Assembly (NCBI GenBank): GCA_041654095.1
Contig: JBAZED010000001.1
Coordinates: 123,651 to 187,650, forward strand
DNA: 64,000 bases
Direction: 5' to 3'
Source: UBA1424 sp041654095
Lineage (GTDB): Bacteria > Bacillota_I > Bacilli_A > RFN20 > CAG-826
Shown piece after piece: positions 38,724 through 47,447 of the stretch. Each line of letters begins with the position of its first letter. Position 1 is the first letter of the stretch. A model generated the notes under the pieces. That model was not told the origin of the DNA. It saw only the letters and a program-made list of their open reading frames with translations, and made no database searches. The position numbers and the translations under genes are program-made.

Positions 38724-40286
38724 ATGGATTTTTTTAGCGAACTTTTAAAATACTATCGCTTGTCGGAAGAGCAGTACTTGCATATGACAAGACCTCTTGA
38801 TTTTGATGATGTGCGTTTTGATTGCGATGTCAAAGGCCTGGATGTCATTTTAAAGCGCGTTCGAAAAGCGCTGGCCGAACAAGAAAAAATCATCGTCTAC
38901 GGCGATTATGATTGCGATGGGATCATGTCGACATCAATCATCGTCAAGCTTTTCGACATGCTCGGTTATCCGGTCGGTTATTATGTGCCGAGCCGCTATC
39001 TCGATGGCTATGGTCTAAATGTCAAACGAGTTGCGGATATCGCCGCGAAAGGATACTCCTTAATCATTACCGTCGACAATGGCATCAGCGCCTTTGAAGC
39101 GATCGATTTTGCTAAGCGAAAAGGAATCGATACCATCGTCGTCGACCATCACGAAGTGCAAGACCGCTTACCTGACGCCGTCGGCATTCTGCATCCCGTC
39201 GTCTCCGGGCTTGGGGAAGTGGCCGCCAGCGGTGGTTTTATGTCCTTTGTCTTGGCCACGGCGCTTCTTGATAAAGTCGACCCCTATCTACTTTCGCTAG
39301 CGGGCATTTCAACCATATCTGATATGATGCCCCTCTTAGGCTATAACCGCGACATCGTGCGCTTGGCGATTGAGGCGATGAATCACAATAACTATCCGGC
39401 TATTAATAGATTGGTTGGCGGCAAGGAGATCGACGAGAAGATCATCGCGATGGAAATCGCTCCGAAAGTCAACGCCGTAGGCCGCATGGATGAAACGACG
39501 AATATCAACCGGCTGGTTAAATACTTCGTCAGCTCAGAGAGCAAGGACGTTGAAGCATATGGCTCATTCATCGAAACGATCAATGAAACGCGGAAGACTC
39601 TGACGAAAGAAGCTGTGGAAGGACTCGATGTCAAAGGCGACGAACCAGGCATCGTCCTCAATATGAATATTAAAGAAGGGCTAATCGGTCTGATCGCCAA
39701 TCGCCTCGTCAACGAATACCAAGTGCCGGCCGTCGTCTTCACCGAAGATAGCGGTGACGCAACTCTGTTAAAAGGGAGCATGCGCTCGAAAGAAGGCTTT
39801 AACATCACCAAGGCTTTCGGAAGTCTTGAAAAATATCTCGTCATGCATGGGGGACATGCTTTCGCTGGGGGTCTCACGATTCGCAAACAGGATTTTGATA
39901 ATTTCAAAAAGGACTTTCTCGAATTGGCGAATACGTATCGTTTTAGCGAAGAGGAAATTGAAGCTATCCCCATCTCCTTAAATGACGTCAACATGCGCAA
40001 TTTTGAGGCTTTAAGATTGTTCTCACCATTTGGTGAAGGCTTCAAAGAACCGGATTTTATCATCGCTAGTTTGAAGGTTGCCAATTTAACTTTTATCTCT
40101 GATGATAAACACCTTTCAACCGTCATCGGCATGAATAGCAAAATTCTCGGATTCAATTTGTCGCGCGGACTATTAAGCCAAAACCAATTCATTAAACTGT
40201 ACGGCAATTTGCGGCTCAGCGAGTACCGCGGCCGCTATACTTTAGAGTTCCGCGCCTCTTCATATCACCCCGATAACTTGCTATGA
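38724..40286 (+). CDS. recJ: Single-strand-specific exonuclease RecJ
   Basis: 5'-3' exonuclease of recombination and mismatch repair. DHH-family motifs: D61, D63 and D65 in YGDYDCDG, and the D141-H142-H143 triad. The DHHA1 domain has GGHAFAGG near residue 378, and a C-terminal OB-like region follows. At 520 residues it is compact relative to Bacillus RecJ (about 780). No Shine-Dalgarno is visible and a terminator lies just upstream, so its promoter may lie in or near the T-tract (TTTAAT 5 nt before the ATG). Confidence 0.94.
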   Translation: MDFFSELLKYYRLSEEQYLHMTRPLDFDDVRFDCDVKGLDVILKRVRKALAEQEKIIVYGDYDCDGIMSTSIIVKLFDMLGYPVGYYVPSRYLDGYGLNVKRVADIAAKGYSLIITVDNGISAFEAIDFAKRKGIDTIVVDHHEVQDRLPDAVGILHPVVSGLGEVAASGGFMSFVLATALLDKVDPYLLSLAGISTISDMMPLLGYNRDIVRLAIEAMNHNNYPAINRLVGGKEIDEKIIAMEIAPKVNAVGRMDETTNINRLVKYFVSSESKDVEAYGSFIETINETRKTLTKEAVEGLDVKGDEPGIVLNMNIKEGLIGLIANRLVNEYQVPAVVFTEDSGDATLLKGSMRSKEGFNITKAFGSLEKYLVMHGGHAFAGGLTIRKQDFDNFKKDFLELANTYRFSEEEIEAIPISLNDVNMRNFEALRLFSPFGEGFKEPDFIIASLKVANLTFISDDKHLSTVIGMNSKILGFNLSRGLLSQNQFIKLYGNLRLSEYRGRYTLEFRASSYHPDNLL

Positions 40287-40293
40287 TAAATCT
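40279..40293 (+). promoter_or_regulatory. Extended -10 predicting a leaderless mRNA, inside recJ end
   Basis: TGC then TATGAT (40282-40287), 6 nt, then the ATG at 40294. The hexamer overlaps the recJ stop codon. No Shine-Dalgarno. Confidence 0.6.
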
Positions 40294-40881
40294 ATGAGAA
40301 GCAGAATCATCTTGGTCGTTCCACTCGCCGCCCTTTTAACGGCATGTCCAATCGTCAATCCCATCTATCCCCAAGATAAACTGAATTTGGACCAGTATGG
40401 TGACCCGATTGCGCTGGACTGGACCAACGAAAACGAGAGCGAACCGGAAGACGGATTATTTATCGATGGCGAAGCGCTCCGGACTTATCTCAATAATCCC
40501 CGTGCCCTCATCAAGGAAGTATCTGTTATTGACAATGTATCGGAGAGCCGTGGCGCGCTGCAGATCGGCTCCCGCTCGCAGATTAAAACGGGCGAATTGA
40601 CCTTTGCGCTCAAGAGCATTTTTTATGCCGATGCAATTGCGATCTATGCTTATCCGTATTACACGAAGTCGCTCGATTATTTTACCGGCAAAGACGACAT
40701 AGATGCCGACACCTTCTCGATTTCAATCAATGACCGCGACTACATCGCTTTGGATGCCGATGAAAATTTAGAACCATATGCCTTAACTTTCGCATTTGAT
40801 AATCCCGTTTCTGAGATAACGATTAAAACCGATAAAGGTCGTGGGTTTTTATATGGCATGTCCATATATCAAAATAATTAG
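40294..40881 (+). CDS. Small predicted lipoprotein
   Basis: A 195-residue protein with an Arg-rich start, a hydrophobic core and the lipobox LTAC (Cys18). The mature part is acidic and rich in Asp, Glu and Tyr, with alternating strands. No family recognised. The extended -10 upstream suggests it is transcribed separately from recJ as a leaderless message. A bidirectional terminator follows. Confidence 0.72.
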   Translation: MRSRIILVVPLAALLTACPIVNPIYPQDKLNLDQYGDPIALDWTNENESEPEDGLFIDGEALRTYLNNPRALIKEVSVIDNVSESRGALQIGSRSQIKTGELTFALKSIFYADAIAIYAYPYYTKSLDYFTGKDDIDADTFSISINDRDYIALDADENLEPYALTFAFDNPVSEITIKTDKGRGFLYGMSIYQNN

Positions 40882-40904
40882 TTAAGGCATTTGATATCAT
40901 AAGA

Positions 40905-40928
40905 AAAAGCGGCCCGTGAGCCGCTTTT
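40905..40928. terminator. Bidirectional terminator
   Basis: AAAAGCGGC (40905-40913) pairs with GCCGCTTTT (40920-40928) around CCGTGA. It serves the converging lipoprotein genes at 40294 (+) and 40952 (-). Confidence 0.88.
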
Positions 40929-40951
40929 ATGATTGAATGAGACTGTGCAAA

Positions 40952-41800
40952 TTAAGCAACAGGAGTAATAACGGCATAGCCAGAAACGCGAATCGAAGGA
41001 TTGGCAGCTGCGGCAAAAGGAAGAACTTTGTTGGCTCCAACTAAGAGAGCTGTAACAGTGAACAAAGCATCCGGATTAGCTGTGACGGCATCTTTAATTG
41101 TCGAAGGAATATCAAAGTGATAGAAGCCAAGACGATAGTAGCCACCTGTACCGGTGTTTTTGCCATCAACGCTGATCGCATAGTTAAAGTACGTATAGGC
41201 CGTTCCAGTTGTCGAAGAGGCACCATAAGAAGAGTCAACTAATTTGACGTTTGTCCAAGTATAAACGCGGCCAAAGGAATTAGCAACAAGCGCATCTCCC
41301 CAAGCGCCAAAACCTGTATCCATGTCACAACCAGTTGCGCCGAGAAGCGATCCGAATTCCCAGCTTGGTTCAGCGACTAAATTAAAGGCTGTTGGAACCA
41401 CAGACATCGTTCTTGAGTAGTCACCGCCTGTAGCGATTGTGATTGCACCGGTGATGTCATAATACTGTCCAGCAGTAGCGGCCAAGGCATCAGTTTTCAT
41501 CGGTTCCGCAGATCCATAGTAGTTAATCAAAGCGGTTCCCAGTTCGGTTGCAACAGATAAAATGCTTCCAGAAGCGAGGTTGTAGATGACATAAGCATCG
41601 TCTAAAGTTACGACTTCATCAGCAACTTTATCGGCGAGTAGGTTCACTGACGGAACATCGACTGGAGCCGGTGCTTCTGAAGTAGATGACGGCGATTCGC
41701 TCGCTGAGCTTGAGCCTGAGCCTGAGCTCGTGTTGACTGGTGGATTGCAGGCCGCGAGGACCAACATTAATAGTGGTAATAGAACAATACTTTTTTTCAT
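40952..41800 (-). CDS. Ser-rich lipoprotein, possibly OB-fold
   Basis: Predicted lipoprotein of 282 residues: lipobox LAAC, a Ser/Pro/Glu-rich linker (about residues 23-50), then an all-beta mature domain. The segment around DDAYVIYNLASGS and QYYDITGAI recalls the OB-fold-like domains of the secreted nuclease at 17408-19330, but no catalytic motif was seen. The signal peptide is nearly identical in style to that of the 33605 lipoprotein. AAAGGAGG lies rather far (about 14 nt) from the ATG. Function unknown. Confidence 0.78.
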   Translation of the reverse strand: MKKSIVLLPLLMLVLAACNPPVNTSSGSGSSSASESPSSTSEAPAPVDVPSVNLLADKVADEVVTLDDAYVIYNLASGSILSVATELGTALINYYGSAEPMKTDALAATAGQYYDITGAITIATGGDYSRTMSVVPTAFNLVAEPSWEFGSLLGATGCDMDTGFGAWGDALVANSFGRVYTWTNVKLVDSSYGASSTTGTAYTYFNYAISVDGKNTGTGGYYRLGFYHFDIPSTIKDAVTANPDALFTVTALLVGANKVLPFAAAANPSIRVSGYAVITPVA

Positions 41801-41826
41801 TGTTAGGTAAATTTCCTCCTTTTCTA

Positions 41827-41865
41827 TTACATTGTAATTATAAACACATTTCGACTTGTAGTAAA
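41827..41865 (-). promoter_or_regulatory. Promoter and palindrome of lipoprotein 40952
   Basis: Minus strand TTTACT (41860-41865), 17 nt, TATAAT (41837-41842). The palindrome TTACATTGTAA (41827-41837) covers the expected start site and may be an operator. Confidence 0.6.
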
Positions 41866-41976
41866 GCCCATTATTTATAATAATATGCTGCGCACGTATC
41901 TCAGCTTATCGATTCTCGAACATATTTACGACTATATCAAAACATGATTTGTTAAGCGGTCTTATCTTTGTTAAGA

Positions 41977-41982
41977 TATAAT
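41977..41982 (+). promoter_or_regulatory. -10 element of relA
   Basis: Perfect TATAAT 16 nt before the ATG at 41999. This leaves a leader of only about 10 nt, with AGG as a weak ribosome site. No clear -35. Confidence 0.5.
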
Positions 41983-41998
41983 ACTAAATAGGTATCAT

Positions 41999-44212
41999 AT
42001 GGACGTAAAAAACCTTCTTGTCAACGGCGGTTACCCGCTTCATTCCTACTCAGAATTGGAAGAAGCCTTTTTCCCATACATCACCGATCCCAAATCCCGC
42101 GGGATGATCAAAGAAGCCTATGAGATGGCGGAAAAGTATCATCAGGGGCAGAAGCGCAAATCGGGCGAAGATTACATACATCACCTTTTGGAAGTGAGTT
42201 ATATTCTCGCCAAGCTCCAAGCTGGGCCAGCGACCATCGCCGCCGGCTTTTTGCACGATGTCGTCGAAGATACCGACGCGACCATCGAAGAAGTTCAAGC
42301 CAGATTTGGCGAAGATGTCGGCAAGATCGTCGAATCGCTGACCAAGATTCAGCGCATGAAACTATCGCATCGCGACTACGAAGATTTCGAAGCCGAAGAT
42401 CACCGCAAGATTTTTTTGGGGATGGCCAAGGATGTTCGCGTCATCATCATCAAACTCGCCGATCGTCTTCACAACATGCGCACGCTTTCCTCCTTAGATA
42501 ATAATCGACAATTAGCACTATCGCGCGAGACGTTGGAAGTCTTCGTCCCCATCGCCCATCGCCTCGGCATCAACACGATCAAGAGCGAGCTCGAGGATTT
42601 GTCACTTAAATACCTCGAACCCGATAAGTATGATTTGATTTCGAGCTTGCTCGATAAAAAGACGCGAAATCGCACGAAGTCGCTCGACTCTCTTAAAAAG
42701 AGAATTGCCGACATCCTCTTTGAAGCCAAGGTTCCATTTCAGATGGAATCGCGCGTCAAAACCATTTATTCCATCTATAAGAAAATATACGGAAAAGGAT
42801 ACAATTTCGATGACATTTTTGATGTTTTGGCGATTCGCGTCATCACCGAAACCGAATTGAATTGCTACGAGATATTAGGCATCATCCACGCGACGTTTAA
42901 GCCGATTCCCGGCCGCTTCAAAGATTATATCGCCGTGCCGAAGCCAAATATGTACCAGTCGCTGCACACTTCGATTATATCCGGTGACGGAAACATCTTC
43001 GAAATCCAAATTCGCACGAAGCGGATGGACGAGATCGCCGAGACGGGTATCGCCGCCCACTGGCGCTACAAGGAAGGTTCGAACTACAATCCCAAAGAAG
43101 AGCAGCGTCAAATCGAGGAAAAGCTACATTGGTTCAGGGATTTCGTCAACATTTCCAACGAGCAGGAAGGCGACGCCAAGGAGTACATGGACACGCTTTC
43201 GAAAGATATTTTTGAAGCCAACGTCTATGTCTTCACGCCAAAAGGGAAAGTCATCGATCTCCCGGTGGGTTCGACACCCATCGACTTCGCCTATCGCGTC
43301 CACACCAAAGTCGGCGATTCGGCGGTGGGAGCCATCGTCAACGGATCATTGGTATCTTTGGGCACGGTTTTAAAAACCGGCGATGTCGTGGAAATTCGCA
43401 CGTCAAACACGTCAATCGGCCCCAATGAAGGGTGGCTGAAAATCGTTCGTACGGCGCAAGCGCGTTCGCACATCAAAAAATTCCTCTTAAAAAAGAATGC
43501 CGAATTATTGAAAGACGAACGCATTGCCAAAGGCAAACAGTCGGCAATCGACGCGTTTAAAGACCGCGGCATCGACGAGCCGGAAATGCTGACTTATCTC
43601 AACGCTCAAAACGTCTTTAACAATTACCACGTGAAAGATCTCGATGAGCTGTTTGTCGCGATGTACAGCAAAAATCCGACGCCTTCCGCCGTCATTGAAT
43701 TTCTGAATATCAAGCGCAAACCCACGCTCTTTAAACTAGATAAAGGACCAATTCAAAAAGATGATGATCACATTCCGGTTTTCGTCTCCGGAGCCGGCAT
43801 GATCGCCATCACCCTCGGCAGCTGTTGCACGCCGATTCCAGGAGACGATATCGTCGGCTATATTACCAAAGGTAAAGGCGTGACTGTTCACCGTGTTTCA
43901 TGCCCGAATATCGCCAACGAAAAAGCGCGGCTTGTCGATGTTTATTGGCGGGAAGCCGAGCATCTCGAAACCTATCCTGTCGACATCAAAATCGAGTCGG
44001 CCGATCGGCCGAATTTACTGATCGACATCATGTCGACTTTTTCGGCGAATAAAGTGTCGGTTTCGACGATTACCGCCAAGCTCCATCCCCAGACGATGAA
44101 CACGACGGTTTCGGCGACCATTTTCGTCAGCGACGCCAAGCGGTTGACCGACATCTTTAATATTCTTCTGAATATTAATAGCGTTTATGAAATAACGCGT
44201 GTCATCCATTAA
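41999..44212 (+). CDS. relA: Bifunctional (p)ppGpp synthetase/hydrolase
   Basis: Long RelA/SpoT homologue (737 residues) controlling the stringent response. Order: HD hydrolase (about 45-200, with HH and HDVVEDTD), synthetase (about 240-360, with RVKTIYSIYKK), TGS (about 390-455), helical and Cys-containing regions (GSCCTPIPGD) and a C-terminal ACT domain (about 660-737). Both catalytic halves look intact, so it probably makes and degrades ppGpp. It lies between recJ and hisS as in Bacillus, minus apt and dtd. Confidence 0.96.
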   Translation: MDVKNLLVNGGYPLHSYSELEEAFFPYITDPKSRGMIKEAYEMAEKYHQGQKRKSGEDYIHHLLEVSYILAKLQAGPATIAAGFLHDVVEDTDATIEEVQARFGEDVGKIVESLTKIQRMKLSHRDYEDFEAEDHRKIFLGMAKDVRVIIIKLADRLHNMRTLSSLDNNRQLALSRETLEVFVPIAHRLGINTIKSELEDLSLKYLEPDKYDLISSLLDKKTRNRTKSLDSLKKRIADILFEAKVPFQMESRVKTIYSIYKKIYGKGYNFDDIFDVLAIRVITETELNCYEILGIIHATFKPIPGRFKDYIAVPKPNMYQSLHTSIISGDGNIFEIQIRTKRMDEIAETGIAAHWRYKEGSNYNPKEEQRQIEEKLHWFRDFVNISNEQEGDAKEYMDTLSKDIFEANVYVFTPKGKVIDLPVGSTPIDFAYRVHTKVGDSAVGAIVNGSLVSLGTVLKTGDVVEIRTSNTSIGPNEGWLKIVRTAQARSHIKKFLLKKNAELLKDERIAKGKQSAIDAFKDRGIDEPEMLTYLNAQNVFNNYHVKDLDELFVAMYSKNPTPSAVIEFLNIKRKPTLFKLDKGPIQKDDDHIPVFVSGAGMIAITLGSCCTPIPGDDIVGYITKGKGVTVHRVSCPNIANEKARLVDVYWREAEHLETYPVDIKIESADRPNLLIDIMSTFSANKVSVSTITAKLHPQTMNTTVSATIFVSDAKRLTDIFNILLNINSVYEITRVIH

Positions 44213-44236
44213 AAAAAGCGAGATAGAAGTCATATT

Positions 44237-44258
44237 TTATCAAAAATATTTTTGATAA
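44237..44258. repeat. Perfect 22-bp AT-rich palindrome
   Basis: TTATCAAAAAT followed by its exact reverse complement. It lies 24 bp after relA and could act as a weak terminator or a protein-binding site. Confidence 0.75.
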
Positions 44259-44278
44259 TTTCGCAATCGGCCCCCGCG

Positions 44279-44315
44279 GTGTCAATTGACACTTATAGTT
44301 GTTTTAAACTATAAT
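44279..44315 (+). promoter_or_regulatory. hisS-aspS promoter with nested palindromes
   Basis: Consensus TTGACA (44286-44291), 18 nt, TATAAT (44310-44315). The -35 is half of the perfect palindrome GTGTCAATTGACAC (44279-44292). TTATAGTT-N6-AACTATAA (44293-44314) spans the spacer and -10. No T-box is present before hisS. Confidence 0.75.
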
Positions 44316-44356
44316 ATACTATTGTGTCAAACATAGATTAGGAGGGCCTTTATTTT

Positions 44357-45658
44357 ATGGAAGTAAAACCTGTTAAGGGCACGCATGACATCCTCGGCTC
44401 AGAGACGCTGCTCTATCAGAGAATCGAAGATTCACTCGCCAAAATTGCCCACACTTATGGTTATTTAGAATATCGGACGCCAATCATCGAGCACACCGAA
44501 CTCTTTTCCCGTTCCGTCGGAGGTTCGAGCGACATCGTCCGCAAAGAGATGTACACCTTTTTCGATAAAGGCAATCGCTCCTTATCGCTGCGGCCCGAAG
44601 TGACGGCCAGCATCATCCGCACCATCGTCAATAACAAATTATATGCTTCAGCTGATTTGCCGATTAAAGCCAGTTATATCGGCCCGGCCTTTCGCTATGA
44701 AAGACCGCAAGCCGGCCGCTATCGGCAGTTCAGCCAGTTCGGCGTGGAAGCCGTCGGCCTCGATTCGCATCTTATTGATGCGGAAGTCATCTCACTCGGC
44801 TATCACGCATTAAAATCTTTGGAGTTCAAAGATATCACTCTTAAAATCAACACCCTCGGGGATGATGAATCGCGCAATAATTATCGCGGAGCCCTCCGCG
44901 AATACTTTACTAATCACATACATAGTATGTGTTCTGACTGTCAAGAACGTTTGCAGACCAATCCTCTGCGCATCCTCGACTGCAAAGTCGAAGAAGATCG
45001 CCAGATCATCAAAGGCGCGCCGCGCATTCAGGATTTTCTCTCCAAAGCTTCTAAAGAGAGATTTGATAAAACGGTCAATCTTCTCGACGCATTAAACATT
45101 AAATTCGATATCGACGAGAGTCTCGTCCGCGGATTGGATTACTATTCCGAAGTCGTTTTCGAATATCACTATATCGCCCCGGATGGCAAAACAATCGGCG
45201 CCTTAGGCGGCGGCGGTCACTATTCGCATCTCGTCGAAGAGCTCGGTGGACCCAATTTATCTGGTGTCGGCCTGTCTTTCGGCATCGAGCGCCTCGCTCA
45301 GGTCATCGCGAGCGAAAGGCTCTTATCTGAAGCCTTCCCATTGCTAGCTTTTTACGTGATGCCGGTCGGCGAAATCGATCTTGAAAAGATCTATCACATC
45401 ACCGAAAAAATCCATCGGCTCGGTTACCCGTGCGAGATGTCTTACGAAGTAAGGCCGCTAAAAACGCTCTTTAAAAGAGCGGAGCGGCGCGCAGCGTTGT
45501 TCGCCGTCATCGTCGGCAGCGAAGAACTTGAAAAGAATGTCATCACGTTAAAAAACATGCGGACCAAAGAGCAATCGGTCGTCGCCCTCGATGACTTTGA
45601 GCGCGTCGCCGAGCAAGTCGTTGAAGAAGAGATCATCGCCATCGGCGAAACGAGGTAA
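44357..45658 (+). CDS. hisS: Histidyl-tRNA synthetase
   Basis: Class II synthetase, 433 residues. Motif 2 lies around RPEVTASIIR and the His-specific GLDYYSEVVFEY is present. A motif 3-like GVGLSFGIERL follows, and the C-terminal anticodon-binding domain covers about 330-425. AGGAGG precedes the ATG. The next gene, aspS, begins 4 nt after the stop. The strong palindromic promoter replaces the T-box often seen before hisS in Bacillota. Confidence 0.97.
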   Translation: MEVKPVKGTHDILGSETLLYQRIEDSLAKIAHTYGYLEYRTPIIEHTELFSRSVGGSSDIVRKEMYTFFDKGNRSLSLRPEVTASIIRTIVNNKLYASADLPIKASYIGPAFRYERPQAGRYRQFSQFGVEAVGLDSHLIDAEVISLGYHALKSLEFKDITLKINTLGDDESRNNYRGALREYFTNHIHSMCSDCQERLQTNPLRILDCKVEEDRQIIKGAPRIQDFLSKASKERFDKTVNLLDALNIKFDIDESLVRGLDYYSEVVFEYHYIAPDGKTIGALGGGGHYSHLVEELGGPNLSGVGLSFGIERLAQVIASERLLSEAFPLLAFYVMPVGEIDLEKIYHITEKIHRLGYPCEMSYEVRPLKTLFKRAERRAALFAVIVGSEELEKNVITLKNMRTKEQSVVALDDFERVAEQVVEEEIIAIGETR

Positions 45659-45662
45659 GAAG

Positions 45663-47390
45663 ATGGAGAGAACATGTTATAACGCCAGTCTGAGCATCAA
45701 AGATGTCGGACGTTCAGTCACCCTAATAGGGTGGGTGAGCAAGAAACGCAACTTAGGCAGTTTGCTCTTCATCGATCTTCGCGATCGGAGCGGCATCGTG
45801 CAAATCACCGTCAAAGATGATGTCAAGGTTCCCGATGTTCGCAATGAATACGTTCTTCAAGTCAAAGGAACTGTATCTAAAAAAGATATCCCTAACCCCA
45901 AATTGAAAACCGGTGCAATCGAAATCATCGCCCGCGAAATCATCGTCGTCAATGAAGCGGTGACAACACCTCTCATCATCGACGACGAAACCGACGCCTT
46001 GGAAGATGTTCGCCTCAAATATCGCTACTTGGATTTGCGGCGCCCAATCATGCAAGAAAAACTGAAAGTGCGGTCGCAGATCGTCAAGGCGGCGCACGAA
46101 TATCTCGATAGTCGCGACTTCTTAGAAGTCGAAACACCGATTTTGACCTTGTCGACGCCCGAAGGAGCCCGCGATTACGTCGTTCCTTCTCGCATTCATC
46201 ACGGTTCGTTTTACGCTTTGCCACAATCGCCCCAACTTTTTAAGCAATTGCTCATGATTGGCGGCCTTGAGCGCTATTATCAAATCGCGCGGTGTTTTCG
46301 CGATGAGGATCTGCGCGCTGATCGGCAACCCGATTTTACGCAAATCGATATCGAGACGAGCTTCCTCGATGAAGACCAAATCCTGACGCTGATGGAAGAC
46401 CTTCTAAAGAAGATTTTCAAAGACGTCATCAATTACGAGATTTCGCTGCCGCTTAGACGCCTCAGTTACGACGAAGCTTTAAACCGTTTCGGAAGCGATA
46501 AACCAGACACCCGTTTTGGTCTTGAGCTTCAAGATGTCACCAATCTAGTCCACAAGACGCCGTTTGCACTCTTCAATCAGAGCGCCTGCAGCAAAGCGAT
46601 CGTCATCCCCGGCTATGCCGAAGGGACTTCGCGTAAGAACATTGATGAATTGCAGTTCGAAGCCAAAAAGTTTCGGCTGTCGAGTTTCATCGCATTAAAA
46701 GTCAAAGGCGAGCACCTCGAAGGGGGCGCGGCTAAATTCTTTGACGATAACAATGCTAAAGCATTGATTTCGTTCTTAAAAGCCGGAAATAATGACTTAA
46801 TAATCATCGCTTCGTCAAATAATCACGACAATGTCTGCTTTGGCCTCGGCGCTTTAAGAACGAGATACGCGCGAGAGCTGCATCTCGTCAAACCTGATAC
46901 CTACGATTTATTATGGGTCGTCGATTTCCCGCTTTTCGAAAGAGATCAGGAGAGCGGCAAGCTGAGCCCACTTCACCATCCTTTTACGCGCCCGACTCCG
47001 CAAACCGCCCAATATCTCGAAAGCGATCCGGCTCGTGTTCACGCCTCAGCTTATGACATAGTCATAAATGGCTATGAAGCCGGCGGTGGTTCCCTCAGAA
47101 TATACGATCAAAAAATGCAGAGGACGATTTTTGAAGTTCTCGGCCTTAGCGACGTTGATATCAAGAACAAATTTGGCTTCTTCCTCGATGCCTTTAAATA
47201 TGGCACTCCTCCGCATGGTGGCATCGCCTTTGGCCTCGATCGTTTAACCATGATTTTAAGCGGGACCGACAACATTCGCGACGTCATCGCTTTTCCGAAG
47301 AACTTGCGAGCTTCGTGCCCGATGACGGATGCCCCATCCAAGATTGATCAGGAACAGCTTGATGAGTTGGGAATTAAGATTGTTGAATAA
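45663..47390 (+). CDS. aspS: Aspartyl-tRNA synthetase
   Basis: Class II synthetase of the bacterial type, 575 residues. An N-terminal OB anticodon-binding domain (about 1-105), catalytic core (QSPQLFKQLLM, FRDEDLRADRQPDFTQID), an inserted GAD domain (about 290-400) and motif 3 (GIAFGLDRL). The ATG at 45663 is chosen; an upstream in-frame ATG at 45591 lies inside hisS. GAGGTAAGAAG before it acts as ribosome site. Because no gatCAB is seen here, discriminating behaviour cannot be judged. Confidence 0.97.
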   Translation: MERTCYNASLSIKDVGRSVTLIGWVSKKRNLGSLLFIDLRDRSGIVQITVKDDVKVPDVRNEYVLQVKGTVSKKDIPNPKLKTGAIEIIAREIIVVNEAVTTPLIIDDETDALEDVRLKYRYLDLRRPIMQEKLKVRSQIVKAAHEYLDSRDFLEVETPILTLSTPEGARDYVVPSRIHHGSFYALPQSPQLFKQLLMIGGLERYYQIARCFRDEDLRADRQPDFTQIDIETSFLDEDQILTLMEDLLKKIFKDVINYEISLPLRRLSYDEALNRFGSDKPDTRFGLELQDVTNLVHKTPFALFNQSACSKAIVIPGYAEGTSRKNIDELQFEAKKFRLSSFIALKVKGEHLEGGAAKFFDDNNAKALISFLKAGNNDLIIIASSNNHDNVCFGLGALRTRYARELHLVKPDTYDLLWVVDFPLFERDQESGKLSPLHHPFTRPTPQTAQYLESDPARVHASAYDIVINGYEAGGGSLRIYDQKMQRTIFEVLGLSDVDIKNKFGFFLDAFKYGTPPHGGIAFGLDRLTMILSGTDNIRDVIAFPKNLRASCPMTDAPSKIDQEQLDELGIKIVE

Positions 47391-47392
47391 AT

Positions 47393-47409
47393 TTATTACA
47401 TCGTAATAA
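47393..47409. repeat. Inverted repeat upstream of tkt
   Basis: TTATTAC, ATC, GTAATAA: a perfect 7-bp repeat just after the aspS stop. It contains TTACATCGTAA, similar to palindromes near 41827 and 54175. Confidence 0.5.
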
Positions 47410-47447
47410 CGAAACTAAATATATACTAAAAAACAACCAAGGAGAAC

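Noticed and set aside
44213..44356. T-box leader before hisS
   Set aside because: No TGGNACC T-box sequence, specifier loop or antiterminator was found; the region holds palindromes and a consensus promoter.
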